From contig CANEWV010000001.1 of the NCBI GenBank assembly GCA_947442905.1, forward strand, positions 1 to 25,649: a stretch of 25,649 bases of DNA, written 5' to 3'. Made by a program: the position numbers and the translations under genes. How positions within the stretch are numbered: the first letter of the stretch is position 1; every line of letters begins with the position of its first letter. The notes under the pieces are model-generated. The model saw nothing but the letters and a program-made list of their open reading frames with translations. It searched no databases and had not been told where the DNA came from. This stretch comes from Chitinophagaceae bacterium. GTDB lineage: Bacteria; Bacteroidota; Bacteroidia; Chitinophagales; Chitinophagaceae. Below, one piece after another: positions 1 to 8,210 of the stretch.

Positions 1-396
1 AAGCACTTCATTGGCGTGCAGGCCACCATCTATCCATACAACCGCTTTGCCTTCGTTGGCAAGTTGTTTAGCAGTAGCATCCGATATGCCTTCTGCTCTA
101 GCCATTTGTTGCGAAATCGATTTGTACTTAGCAAGTTTTGACAAATTTGCAGGATCAGAAACAATCACCATATACTGGGTACGACCTTCTTCGGTAGTGC
201 CAATACTTTGTAGCTTCATTTTTTTTGAAACGGCTGCTAACTTTTGTAAATAAGATTCTGTTTGGGTATAGTTGGCTAACTTATAGTTATCGCCAATATT
301 AAATCCAAAATGAGATTTAGGTGAAGGTACTTCTTGTGCTTGACCAACAATCGTAACAACGAATAGGGTTACAAATAGAACCGCTTTTTGAAACAT
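1..396 (-). CDS. M14-family zinc carboxypeptidase, N-terminal part (partial)
   Basis: The frame is open from an ATG at 396 to the left edge, giving 132 residues. It begins with a signal peptide (MFQKAVLFVTLFVVTIVGQAQ), followed by a stretch typical of exported M14 metallopeptidases: YLQKLAAVSKKMKLQSIG, TTEEGRTQYMVIVSDP, then VVWIDGGLHANEV. The last contains the H-x-x-E pair (H127, E130) that binds zinc in M14 carboxypeptidases; the third ligand and the catalytic Glu lie beyond the window. Family knowledge predicts an exported zinc peptidase removing residues from the C-terminus of peptides. It lies 87 bp downstream of the histidine phosphatase gene on the same strand, so it may have its own promoter. 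The family is clear; substrate and full length are not visible. Confidence 0.88.
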   Translation of the reverse strand, partial: MFQKAVLFVTLFVVTIVGQAQEVPSPKSHFGFNIGDNYKLANYTQTESYLQKLAAVSKKMKLQSIGTTEEGRTQYMVIVSDPANLSKLAKYKSISQQMARAEGISDATAKQLANEGKAVVWIDGGLHANEVL

Positions 397-398
397 AT

Positions 399-448
399 AA
401 AGTAGTTTAGAGTTCGTAAATTAACCGAACTACTTTAAATTCTAAACT
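399..448. repeat. Overlapping inverted repeats upstream of the M14 gene
   Basis: Three partly exclusive inverted pairs lie here: AAAGTAGTT (399-407) with AACTACTTT (428-436); AGTTTAGA (404-411) with TCTAAACT (441-448); and AGTTCG (411-416) with CGAACT (426-431). The second and third can nest into one interrupted hairpin. They sit between the histidine phosphatase stop and the M14 start, on the leader side of the M14 gene. There is no long T run, so this is not a clear terminator; it could be a leader structure or an operator, or partly chance in AT-rich DNA. Confidence 0.35.
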
Positions 449-483
449 TTTGTGGGACCTTTTATAAAAGAAATAGGTTAATG

Positions 484-1014
484 CTAATGCATAGCTGCTG
501 TTCCGCCTCTATGAACCTGTCCAAAGTGAAAAAAGCTCACAACAGCAGGCTTACTAGCTTCCAATTCTATTTTAAATATGTAATCGTAGTCATCATCTGT
601 TAATAGCATTAAGGGCCTTTTACCACCAAGCGCTTCAATCGTTTCTAATACGGTATTGGAATGACCTACAATTAATACAGACTTTCCATTTGCATTTTGC
701 GTGATGAGATCAAGTAAGCCCGTTAAATTTTTAGGATTATAAATCTCTAATGGCGCCTTAAAATACTTTGCGGTTTGCTTAGTTCTTTTGGTATCGGTAG
801 AATAAACTTTTACAATCACTTCGTTTTGTAAATATGCAGCTAAATCAAGAGCTCTTTGCCTACCCGTAGCTGTTAAATCTGGATCCTGACGGTTTACAAA
901 TGCCGTGTCTTTTTCGGCGTGTCTAACAATCCAAACGGTTTTTTTTTGTGCACTGACAATCATGCATAGGTGCAATGATAGCATGAACAGAACACACTTA
1001 TAAAATCTAGACAT
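484..1014 (-). CDS. Exported histidine phosphatase (phosphoglycerate mutase-like / SixA-like)
   Basis: This 176-residue protein belongs to the histidine phosphatase superfamily. After a hydrophobic N-terminus ending near VSAQ (residues 8-23), the phosphate-binding motif VRHAEKD appears with phospho-acceptor H32 next to R31; LTATGRQRA (47-55) and STDTKRTKQTA (72-82, with conserved R77) follow, and the second catalytic His is in VGHSN (H118). The short length and motif order fit SixA/GpmB-like phosphatases rather than glycolytic mutases. The signal-like N-terminus suggests action in the periplasm. The start is one base after the stop of the upstream TPR gene, so the two are almost surely co-transcribed. 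The substrate cannot be told from the sequence. Confidence 0.88.
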   Translation of the reverse strand: MSRFYKCVLFMLSLHLCMIVSAQKKTVWIVRHAEKDTAFVNRQDPDLTATGRQRALDLAAYLQNEVIVKVYSTDTKRTKQTAKYFKAPLEIYNPKNLTGLLDLITQNANGKSVLIVGHSNTVLETIEALGGKRPLMLLTDDDYDYIFKIELEASKPAVVSFFHFGQVHRGGTAAMH

Positions 1015-1015
1015 A

Positions 1016-2437
1016 TTAATGCGCCGATTTTTCTAATTGTTCAATCGTTTTTTTAGCAGCTTCTAATCTGGCCTGTTTATTTTTTTCAATTAATTTATTA
1101 ACGGCCCAATGTTCGAGTTTATGATGAATAGGAATTAATAGTGCTGCTAATGCCACAAGACTTAACAACATTAAAAAAGGTGAATGATGCGTTACTTTTT
1201 CTAAAACTGGATGAATTAATAAATTGATAAATTCAAACACCATTAATAAAGAAACAACACTTAAAAACTGAATCACTTTTGTATTGGTAATATGTTTTCT
1301 GCTAAATAAAATAAATACCATCAAAAAACTAATAATACCAAGTCCTAAAAAAGTATATTCTAAATTTTGTTTGCGCGCTTCATTTGACTGTTCTGTTTCT
1401 AGTTTTAATTCTGCAAGTCGTGCTTCTTCTTCGACAGCCATTAACTGCGCTTGTTGCAGCGCTCTGATATTAGAAACGCTGTCATTTGCAATTCTATATA
1501 TTTCAGAATATTTAAAAGCACTATCAATATTGGTGTCATGATAAATGTTTAACAAAAGCTTTGCCGGATCTATATTTAAGGTATAAAAGGCAGTGTTCTT
1601 AACACTAGAAATGGCTCTGGTAGCATATAGTTTGGCCGAATCTGTTTGATTGGAAGCGTAGTAGTATTGCGCAATTGCATTATAAGCAGTACTTGCAAAT
1701 TTTGGGGAGCCAATTCTATTTGCTTCCTCTAGTGCTAGATTCCAATAATTTAATGCTAAACCAGAATTTTTCATAGCGGCATGAATACTTCCAAATTGTA
1801 GATAAGTTGAAGTTAACCAATATTTAATGCCTGAGTTGATTGCAAGTTCATACGCTTTTTGTGTATATATAAGTGCCGAATCAATTTTGCCCATAGCTAA
1901 ATAAATAGTGCCCATATCATTGACCGCACAAATAGAAATAATATCAGGTTCATATTTAGAACCTGCTTCAATGGCTGCTTTATTATATGAAATGGACTTT
2001 TCAAAATCACCCATTGTCAAATAAGTGAGGGCTAACATAGCTTTACCAAAAGTCTTTAACCTATCATTGTTTGATTTTTCGGCAACTTGATTTGCTTTAA
2101 TACCAAACTCTAAACTTTTTACTTTATTACCAAAGGCAATGTAATCATAACACAAACAAGCATAGCCTAATAACTGACAAACTAAATCATTGTTTTTTTG
2201 ACCGTGTAATAATATAATTTCAGAGTTATGCATATCCTCTACCGGATTGGTTTCGGAAATGGTTAAAGCCGACATTGCTAAATAATATCTGGCGCTATCA
2301 TTTTTTTCAGCTGCAATTTTAGGTAGCAACGAATCAAGATTAGGGGGTTTTTGAGAAAAATCGATTTTAGCTCCTTGCCCAAAACTATTCGTAAAAGAGA
2401 AGAGCAAATACAAACAAACGACAATGACTTTTTTCAT
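1016..2437 (-). CDS. Exported TPR protein with three C-terminal membrane helices
   Basis: I place the start at the ATG at 2437 (473 residues) because it opens a normal signal peptide (MKKVIVVCLYLLFSFTNSFGQ); an in-frame ATG ten codons upstream would add a non-signal tail. Residues from about 50 to 330 form repeated helical pairs of TPR type, for example the segments around SALIYTQKAYELA and FEKSISYNKAAIEAG. A coiled-coil-like stretch follows, then three membrane helices near residues 363-379, 387-408 and 420-435, and a charged C-terminal helix ending KKTIEQLEKSAH. This architecture resembles Bacteroidota TPR sensor proteins, but no histidine-kinase, LuxR or cyclase output domain is present. 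It probably has a periplasmic TPR domain. Function unknown; paired with the phosphatase downstream. Confidence 0.8.
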   Translation of the reverse strand: MKKVIVVCLYLLFSFTNSFGQGAKIDFSQKPPNLDSLLPKIAAEKNDSARYYLAMSALTISETNPVEDMHNSEIILLHGQKNNDLVCQLLGYACLCYDYIAFGNKVKSLEFGIKANQVAEKSNNDRLKTFGKAMLALTYLTMGDFEKSISYNKAAIEAGSKYEPDIISICAVNDMGTIYLAMGKIDSALIYTQKAYELAINSGIKYWLTSTYLQFGSIHAAMKNSGLALNYWNLALEEANRIGSPKFASTAYNAIAQYYYASNQTDSAKLYATRAISSVKNTAFYTLNIDPAKLLLNIYHDTNIDSAFKYSEIYRIANDSVSNIRALQQAQLMAVEEEARLAELKLETEQSNEARKQNLEYTFLGLGIISFLMVFILFSRKHITNTKVIQFLSVVSLLMVFEFINLLIHPVLEKVTHHSPFLMLLSLVALAALLIPIHHKLEHWAVNKLIEKNKQARLEAAKKTIEQLEKSAH

Positions 2438-2529
2438 AGATATTAATTGGTGCTTGCAATATAACAATATTTAATAAATATGTTGGCTTGTTGGGCATTT
2501 ATGCACGCTTCTGGACTATTCAGGGAAAT

Positions 2530-2562
2530 AAAAAAAGGCCCAGTTAGAAACTAACTGGACCC
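2530..2562 (-). terminator. Intrinsic terminator of the susC-susD operon
   Basis: Read on the minus strand, GGTCCAGTTAG pairs with CTAACTGGGCC around a three-base TTT loop. The stem is 11 bp with one U-G wobble, and seven T residues follow (complement of A2530-A2536). It starts 23 bases after the susD stop. It separates susCD from the TPR-phosphatase pair, which must therefore have its own promoter within about 2438-2530. Confidence 0.88.
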
Positions 2563-2584
2563 TTTTAATATGCAAGAGAAAATT

Positions 2585-4045
2585 TTAATTGTCTTTACAA
2601 AGTGGGTTTAATAATAACTCTGTAGAAGATATAGGCCAGATATACTGTTGTGCATCTGCTTTAATTTCACCTACACCAGGTTTTGCTGGCAAAGGAAGAC
2701 CTAGACGAGTAATGTCAGTACCACTAACACCCTCTCCTAATAACTCGATACGTCTTTCTTTTACAATTGCATTTGCTAGCGCTGTTGCGTTAGCAAAGTC
2801 TGCAGCTGTAAATACAGTTGATGCATCTGAACGGCCGCGAACTGCATTTAATAAAGCAATTGCTTGTGCATCTACGGTATTCAATGAACGCACTCTTGCT
2901 TCTGCTAAACTAAGAAGTACTTCAGCATATCTGATTACAGGTGCATAGTCAGTAAAGATAGATGCTACACTGTATTTTGTTAAATAGCTTTTACCACCAT
3001 ATACACCAACCATAGATCTTCTTTTATCCGTTGTTTTCCAACCAGCATCAGCAATGATACCAGTAGATAATAAAGAGTACTCTCCATTACCACCATTAAA
3101 TGCTGCAGGGCCATAATAGTAGCCTAATTGATTTTGTGTACCTGGTGCTTCATTAGAAGCAAATGGCATAGACAAAATAGATTCAGTAGTTGTATAAGGC
3201 GCTTTAAATACATTCGTAATATCTGATTGTAACGCATGTGCTACACCAGATGCAGCAGTATAAGGTGCTGCACTGCTTACTATTTTATTAGCTTCAGTAA
3301 TCACATTTGAATAACGACCCATGCTCATGTAAACTCTAGTTTTTAGAGCGATTGCTGTATTCTTGTGCGCGCGAATGGTATTGTTTAAAGCAGAGCTATA
3401 ACTAGCAGGCAAATTGGTTTCAGCAAAATCTAAATCTGCTAAAATTTGTGTGTACACTTCTGCTACTGTTGCTCTTGCTTTTGCATAATCATCAGAACCT
3501 GTGTTGCCTTTTAAACGCATTGGCACACCAGGCTTAGATCCATTGCCATCCCAAAAAGGACGTGCATATAATTGTAGTAAAGAGTAATAACTTAAAGCTC
3601 TAAGCAAACGTGCTTCGGCTTGATAGTTATTAGAAAGTGGAGTACCAACAACTGCAGTTCCTTTAGCGGTCATACCTTCTAAAAAAACGTTTGTTAAGTT
3701 AATTACATAGTAGGCTCTTGACCAATGGTTTTGAACCGAGTTGGTAGAACTGTTTGAAGGCGTATAGTTCCAAACATCAAAACCCGTAACTACGTTGGTT
3801 CTTTCATTCATAAAATCACCACCACGGATATCGTTAAATATTTGGTAACGACCACCGTACATACCTGAATTTTTAATAGAGGCATAAATTGCTCTTACCT
3901 GTCCTTCAACTCTATCCTTACTATCAAATGCAGTAAGATCAGAAATTACGTTGGTAGGAACCGGATTTACAAAATTTTCTTTGGCACAAGAGGTCATTTG
4001 AACAAGACCTGCTGCCATCAAAATGTATAATAGATTCTTTTTCAT
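2585..4045 (-). CDS. SusD/RagB-family nutrient-binding outer-membrane lipoprotein
   Basis: A 486-residue SusD-like protein. It begins with a lipoprotein signal whose lipobox ends at C20 (VQMTSC), so the mature protein should be lipid-anchored on the outer membrane. The N-terminal half has the SusD pattern of helical TPR-like segments (YYVINLTNVFLEGM; AEARLLRALSYYSLLQLYARPFW), and the C-terminal part has the typical RYAEVLLSLAEARVR, LNAVRGRS, IVKERRIELLGEG and YIWPISSTELLLNP. SusD proteins cap the SusC transporter and bind the incoming glycan or peptide. It starts 24 bases after susC. No glycosidase or peptidase lies in the same operon, so the ligand cannot be guessed. The family assignment is certain. 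Confidence 0.97.
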   Translation of the reverse strand: MKKNLLYILMAAGLVQMTSCAKENFVNPVPTNVISDLTAFDSKDRVEGQVRAIYASIKNSGMYGGRYQIFNDIRGGDFMNERTNVVTGFDVWNYTPSNSSTNSVQNHWSRAYYVINLTNVFLEGMTAKGTAVVGTPLSNNYQAEARLLRALSYYSLLQLYARPFWDGNGSKPGVPMRLKGNTGSDDYAKARATVAEVYTQILADLDFAETNLPASYSSALNNTIRAHKNTAIALKTRVYMSMGRYSNVITEANKIVSSAAPYTAASGVAHALQSDITNVFKAPYTTTESILSMPFASNEAPGTQNQLGYYYGPAAFNGGNGEYSLLSTGIIADAGWKTTDKRRSMVGVYGGKSYLTKYSVASIFTDYAPVIRYAEVLLSLAEARVRSLNTVDAQAIALLNAVRGRSDASTVFTAADFANATALANAIVKERRIELLGEGVSGTDITRLGLPLPAKPGVGEIKADAQQYIWPISSTELLLNPLCKDN

Positions 4046-4069
4046 TTTTCTTAATTAATAGTTTAACAA

Positions 4070-7000
4070 TTAGAACCCAACGTTGATACCAACAGTAATT
4101 GTGCGTTGGTTAGCTACGGTGTTTCTGTCAACACCAAAATTGGTAGTGCCGTTTCCGTTTGAAGAAACCTCAGGATCAGGTCCTGGATATGCTGTTAAGA
4201 TAAGCAAGTTGTTTCCTGAAACATAAAAACGAGCATTTGAAATTTTGATTTTTTCCAACATATTTTTTGGAATATTGTATCCAATTGTTAGGGTTCTTAA
4301 CTTAATAAAATCACCTTTAAATACATTGATGTCAAGAGGGAAAGAAGAACCGTTAGAAACGTTATCTCCAAACACAGCTCTTGGAAATTCAGTAACATCT
4401 CCAGCTTTCTGCCATCTATTTAATACACCTACTTCATTATTCCAGAAACGTTGGTCTCTTAAACCTGCTTGTGTACCATAATACAACCAGTTACCCATTT
4501 GGTAGGTAAATAAAGCATTCAATTCAAAATTCTTGAATCGTAGATTGTTTTCAAAACCGCCAAATATTTTAGCGTGTGTATTTTTGTATACAATCGCATC
4601 TGCACTACTTACAGTTGGAGCTACGCTACCATCTGCATACATGAAACGAGATTGACCCGCTGGTGCAACGTGTTGGAATAATACTTGTCTACCTTGAGCA
4701 TTCAAGAAAATTCTACGTCCAGAAGCTGGATCAACGCCCGCTGTTCTTGTTACAAACAACATACCAATTGGTTGACCAGGTATTGTGATGCTTGGGTTTT
4801 CTAGGCCACCTGTAGAACCAATGATATTAGTGATACCAGGTGCTAAAGACAATACTTTATTATCGTTGGTTGATAAATTAAATGAAGTAGTCCAAGAGAA
4901 ATCTTTGTTTTGAACTACGTTGTATTTAATATCAAATTCAAAACCTCTATTGTACATAGAACCAATGTTGGTAGGGATATTTGATGGTAAACCAGCAGAT
5001 GGAGGTTGTGGTACAAATAATAATAAACCGTCGTTGTTACTATTGTAGTATCCGATCTCTGCAGTTAAACGATCATTAAATAAACCAAAGTTTAAACCAA
5101 CATCCGTTTTTTTACTCGTTTCCCAAGTAAGGTTTGGATTACCTGCTTGGCTATAACCTACAGTTCCAGCACTTCCATATAAACCAGAGCTAAATGTTGA
5201 CAATGAAGCAAAGTTTCCTAAGCCACCAATATTACCAACTTTACCATAGCTACTTCTTAAACGTAAGCTGCTAAATACTTTGTCTAACTTGATGTTCTGA
5301 ATGAATTTTTCAGATAGCACATCCCAGCTTGCAGACACACCCCAGAAAATACCATACTTACTATTCACACCTAATTGAGATGCTCCATCTCTACGTACGT
5401 TAGCCGTTAAGAAATATTTTCTTTTATAATTATATTGTCCACGAGCAAACTCTGAGTACAAATAGTTTTCTCCAATACCTAGTCCAGAAGTGTTAGGTGT
5501 AACCCATCCACCCTGAATATTTGTAAATGCAGGATCCGCAACAGTTACACGGTTTAAACCATAGCTGTTTTGGTCAGATTTTTGTTGCTCAATACCTGCA
5601 AGCACACTAACTGTATGGTCTTGTGCAAACACTTTATCAAATTGAGCAGTAGTTGTCCAAACCCAACGTTTGTTTTTGTTAAATATAGCAGAAACAGAAC
5701 CTGTAGTTGAAAAACCTTCTCCAGATAATGGATGAGAAAATACATCATTGTCAACCATTAAATAATCAAGTCCATATTGTGTTCTTACAGCTAACCAATT
5801 TACAGGTTTGAACTGTGCGTATAAGTTGCTAATTAAGTGTTCGCCATAGCTATTAGATCTATTTAAATCCATCGTAATTTGTGGATTGTAAAAACCTACT
5901 TGTCCTAATTTATTACCCATAACACCAATCAATCCATTTGCTTGGTTATAAGAACCATCCGCATTGTAAGGACCAACGTTAGGTGCAGTTATTAAAGCCA
6001 CACGACCTAAACCAGCTGTTGCAAATGCATCACCCAATGATCCAGAACTTGTTGCAGCTGTGTTTTTATCGCTTGTGTATTGGATTTTACCACCCATGCT
6101 AAAAAACTTACCTGCTTTATGATCTACGTTCATTAATAATGTTAAACGCTTAAAATCATTTCTATTGATGATACCTTCTTGCTCTGTGTAACCAGTAGAA
6201 AAATAATAGCTAGTAGATTCATTAGCACCAGATAAACTAATGGTGTTGCTATGTTGTAAACCTTGGCGGTAAACTAAATCAGCCCAATTGGTATTAATGA
6301 TTTTACCATCTGCACCAACAGTTGTTGCAAAAGCATTTGTTGCCGCATTAAATGTTCCAGCATTTCTTAATGCTTCGTTTTTATAGTCGGTGTATTGTTG
6401 TGCATCCAATACTTGTTGTAAACGCTGTGGATTACTAAATCCAATCCAGCTATCTAATGTTACTTTAGAACGGCCCGGCTTACCTTTTTTAGTGGTAATA
6501 AATAAAACACCATTGGCAGCACGGCTACCATAAATAGCAGTTGCAGCAGCGTCTTTAGCAACGTCAACACTTTCAATATCATTTGGATTGATAGAAGATA
6601 AAACGTTACCCGCAGCATTTGTAGAACTACCATCACCTGTAAATACAGGTACACCATCTACTACGATAAGTGGATATGATGATAATGAAATAGAGTTTGC
6701 GCCTCTAATTCTTAAAACAGGTGGCGCATTTAATACACCACTAGGAATTACTACTTGTACACCAGCAGCTCTACCGCCCAAAGCTTGTTCAAAACTCTGT
6801 GTAGGCTTGTTTGCTAAAGCTTCACCCTTAACACTAGCGATACTTCCTGTGATATCTCTTTTCTTTTGCGTACCATATCCAACTACTACTACTTCATTTA
6901 AGGCTTTATCTTCTGGAGATAAAGAAACTGTAATAGTTGATACACCTGCAATACTTACTTCTTTAGAATCAAATCCTACATAAGTAATTTTTAAACTTTT

Positions 7001-7204
7001 TACTTTTTCAGAAACTTGGATTGAAAATGTTCCATTGTTTTCTGATAGTGCATTTTTGTTCATTCCAACAGCACTAATTGTAACACCGCTAAGTGGTGTT
7101 CCTTTGTCATCGGTTACCTTTCCGGTAACTGTTCGAGGGGATTGAGCGTATGCTTCAGCGATTAGTAGCAAAGCAAACGTCAAAAAAACAGTTAGTTTTT
7201 TCAT
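4070..7204 (-). CDS. SusC/RagA-family TonB-dependent outer-membrane transporter
   Basis: A 1044-residue TonB-linked outer-membrane protein. Order of parts: signal peptide (1-20, ending AYAQ), a carboxypeptidase-regulatory-like beta domain at about 25-98 (TVTGKVTDDKGTPLSGVTIS), the SusC signature VVVVGYGTQKKRDITGS at 105-121, a plug domain to about residue 240 (GGRAAGVQVV, LRIRGANSIS, YPLIVVDGVP, AATAIYGSRAANGV), then the long beta-barrel ending in aromatic F1044 (TITVGINVGF), as expected for insertion into the outer membrane. No N-terminal STN domain, so anti-sigma signalling through this receptor is unlikely. It forms the import channel with the SusD protein downstream. Length is normal for the family. 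Substrate unknown. Confidence 0.97.
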   Translation of the reverse strand: MKKLTVFLTFALLLIAEAYAQSPRTVTGKVTDDKGTPLSGVTISAVGMNKNALSENNGTFSIQVSEKVKSLKITYVGFDSKEVSIAGVSTITVSLSPEDKALNEVVVVGYGTQKKRDITGSIASVKGEALANKPTQSFEQALGGRAAGVQVVIPSGVLNAPPVLRIRGANSISLSSYPLIVVDGVPVFTGDGSSTNAAGNVLSSINPNDIESVDVAKDAAATAIYGSRAANGVLFITTKKGKPGRSKVTLDSWIGFSNPQRLQQVLDAQQYTDYKNEALRNAGTFNAATNAFATTVGADGKIINTNWADLVYRQGLQHSNTISLSGANESTSYYFSTGYTEQEGIINRNDFKRLTLLMNVDHKAGKFFSMGGKIQYTSDKNTAATSSGSLGDAFATAGLGRVALITAPNVGPYNADGSYNQANGLIGVMGNKLGQVGFYNPQITMDLNRSNSYGEHLISNLYAQFKPVNWLAVRTQYGLDYLMVDNDVFSHPLSGEGFSTTGSVSAIFNKNKRWVWTTTAQFDKVFAQDHTVSVLAGIEQQKSDQNSYGLNRVTVADPAFTNIQGGWVTPNTSGLGIGENYLYSEFARGQYNYKRKYFLTANVRRDGASQLGVNSKYGIFWGVSASWDVLSEKFIQNIKLDKVFSSLRLRSSYGKVGNIGGLGNFASLSTFSSGLYGSAGTVGYSQAGNPNLTWETSKKTDVGLNFGLFNDRLTAEIGYYNSNNDGLLLFVPQPPSAGLPSNIPTNIGSMYNRGFEFDIKYNVVQNKDFSWTTSFNLSTNDNKVLSLAPGITNIIGSTGGLENPSITIPGQPIGMLFVTRTAGVDPASGRRIFLNAQGRQVLFQHVAPAGQSRFMYADGSVAPTVSSADAIVYKNTHAKIFGGFENNLRFKNFELNALFTYQMGNWLYYGTQAGLRDQRFWNNEVGVLNRWQKAGDVTEFPRAVFGDNVSNGSSFPLDINVFKGDFIKLRTLTIGYNIPKNMLEKIKISNARFYVSGNNLLILTAYPGPDPEVSSNGNGTTNFGVDRNTVANQRTITVGINVGF

Positions 7205-7392
7205 CGTTTATAATTTTGGTTAAATAGAGATTAAATTTAGTTAAATTATTTTTACGTTAATTCTTTTATTTTTGAGAAATTCATTCATTAAAAATCCTTT
7301 TATTTATTAATATATTGTAAATCAATCTATTATAAAAAAACGAATGGAATAAATAATATATTCAAAAAATTAAGCTACATTTAATTTAAATC
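7205..7392. other. Divergent intergenic region between susC and the XRE gene
   Basis: A very AT-rich 188-bp stretch that must hold promoters for both divergent units. I found no full match to the Bacteroidota -7 box (TAnnTTTG) with a correctly spaced TTTG on either strand. The nearest on the minus strand is TAAATTTA ahead of susC, one base off and without a -33 box. No tRNA, riboswitch or clear operator is visible. Confidence 0.5.
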
Positions 7393-7719
7393 ATGAAAGT
7401 TAAAGAGATAATCGGTAGAAATATACGCAGGCACAGAGAGGGTTTGGGCATTAGACAAGGAGCTCTGGCGCAACAATTATCTATCACACCAAGTGCACTC
7501 AGTCAAATTGAAACTGGTAAAACGGATATTTCTGTAGATCGTATTGAGCAAATTGCTGGTGCACTTAAATTAAGTTTTTATGAACTTATGACAACACCTA
7601 ACCATGTAGGCGGCATTAAAGCAGGATTAGAAGTAGAAGAAGTAACAAATAATACCATTCACTTACTCATCGATAAAATTGATACACTGTTACAATCGGG
7701 TGCTAAAAAAGAAGGATAA
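7393..7719 (+). CDS. XRE-family helix-turn-helix transcriptional regulator
   Basis: A 108-residue DNA-binding protein with a Cro/C1-type HTH domain at about residues 5-65: helix 2-turn-helix 3 is in GALAQQLSITPSALSQIETG, followed by TDISVDRIEQIAGALKLSFYELM. The remaining 40 residues (GGIKAGLEVEEVTNN...) are short and may serve dimerisation; no ligand-binding or peptidase domain is present. It is divergent from susC and is followed 16 bases later by the DinB-like gene, so it could control either neighbour or itself. That is inference from position only. Confidence 0.93.
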   Translation: MKVKEIIGRNIRRHREGLGIRQGALAQQLSITPSALSQIETGKTDISVDRIEQIAGALKLSFYELMTTPNHVGGIKAGLEVEEVTNNTIHLLIDKIDTLLQSGAKKEG

Positions 7720-7735
7720 TGGCTATATTTATCGC

Positions 7736-8203
7736 ATGAGTAATAGCAGTTTAGATAAAAACATAGCCCAACTAATCCAACTAGAAAGCTATATCGAATT
7801 GCACCAAAATCTAAATGACTCAATTTCTGGGGAAACAATTGGCTGGCATATAGCCCATAGTTGTCAGGTAATAAACACTATAACAAAAGCTATTGTAAAT
7901 TCAGACCCTTCACAAGCAAAACCTAAGTTTAGCGGACTTTATTACTTGATTATGCTAACCAATCATATTCCAAGGGGTAAAGTAAAAGCGCCAAATATTG
8001 TAATTCCTAAAAAAACAATTTCGAAAGAAAAAATTATTGAAGAAATAGAAATTGCAAAGGCCAATTTGCAAACACTTAGTACCACCCAGCAAAATAAATA
8101 TTTTACACATCCAATTTTTGGTGATTTGAGTGTGCCTAAAACACTTCGTTTTTTTACAGTACACACCAACCATCACTTAAAAATTATTAGAGCTATTCAA
8201 TAA
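7736..8203 (+). CDS. DinB-like / DUF1569-type four-helix metal-site protein
   Basis: I choose the ATG at 7736 (155 residues) rather than the ATG at 7679, because the latter overlaps the XRE gene by 41 bases and adds a non-conserved tail. The protein looks mostly helical. It shows the His pattern of the DinB superfamily: a His in TIGWHIAHSCQVI near the end of the first helical part, and H-x-x-x-H in FFTVHTNHHLKII near the C-terminus. In that superfamily three His residues hold a metal ion, and some members are thiol-dependent S-transferases. The activity of this one is unknown. It sits between the XRE gene (16 bases) and the SulP gene (7 bases) and is probably in one operon with both. Confidence 0.72.
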   Translation: MSNSSLDKNIAQLIQLESYIELHQNLNDSISGETIGWHIAHSCQVINTITKAIVNSDPSQAKPKFSGLYYLIMLTNHIPRGKVKAPNIVIPKKTISKEKIIEEIEIAKANLQTLSTTQQNKYFTHPIFGDLSVPKTLRFFTVHTNHHLKIIRAIQ

Positions 8204-8210
8204 AAAAATA

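Noticed and set aside
2467..2481. Palindrome ATATTTA-A-TAAATAT upstream of the TPR gene
   Set aside because: Made only of A and T in an AT-rich region; chance occurrence is likely and nothing else supports a function.
2589..2948. Open frame of 119 codons opposite susD
   Set aside because: Shadow of a clear SusD coding region; no domain or neighbour supports it.
6588..6983. Open frame of 131 codons opposite susC
   Set aside because: It is a shadow of the susC coding sequence, with no recognisable domain and no independent start context.
7679..7735. Upstream ATG of the DinB-like gene
   Set aside because: It lies inside the XRE gene and adds 19 residues with no similarity to the family; the ATG at 7736 gives a normal N-terminus.
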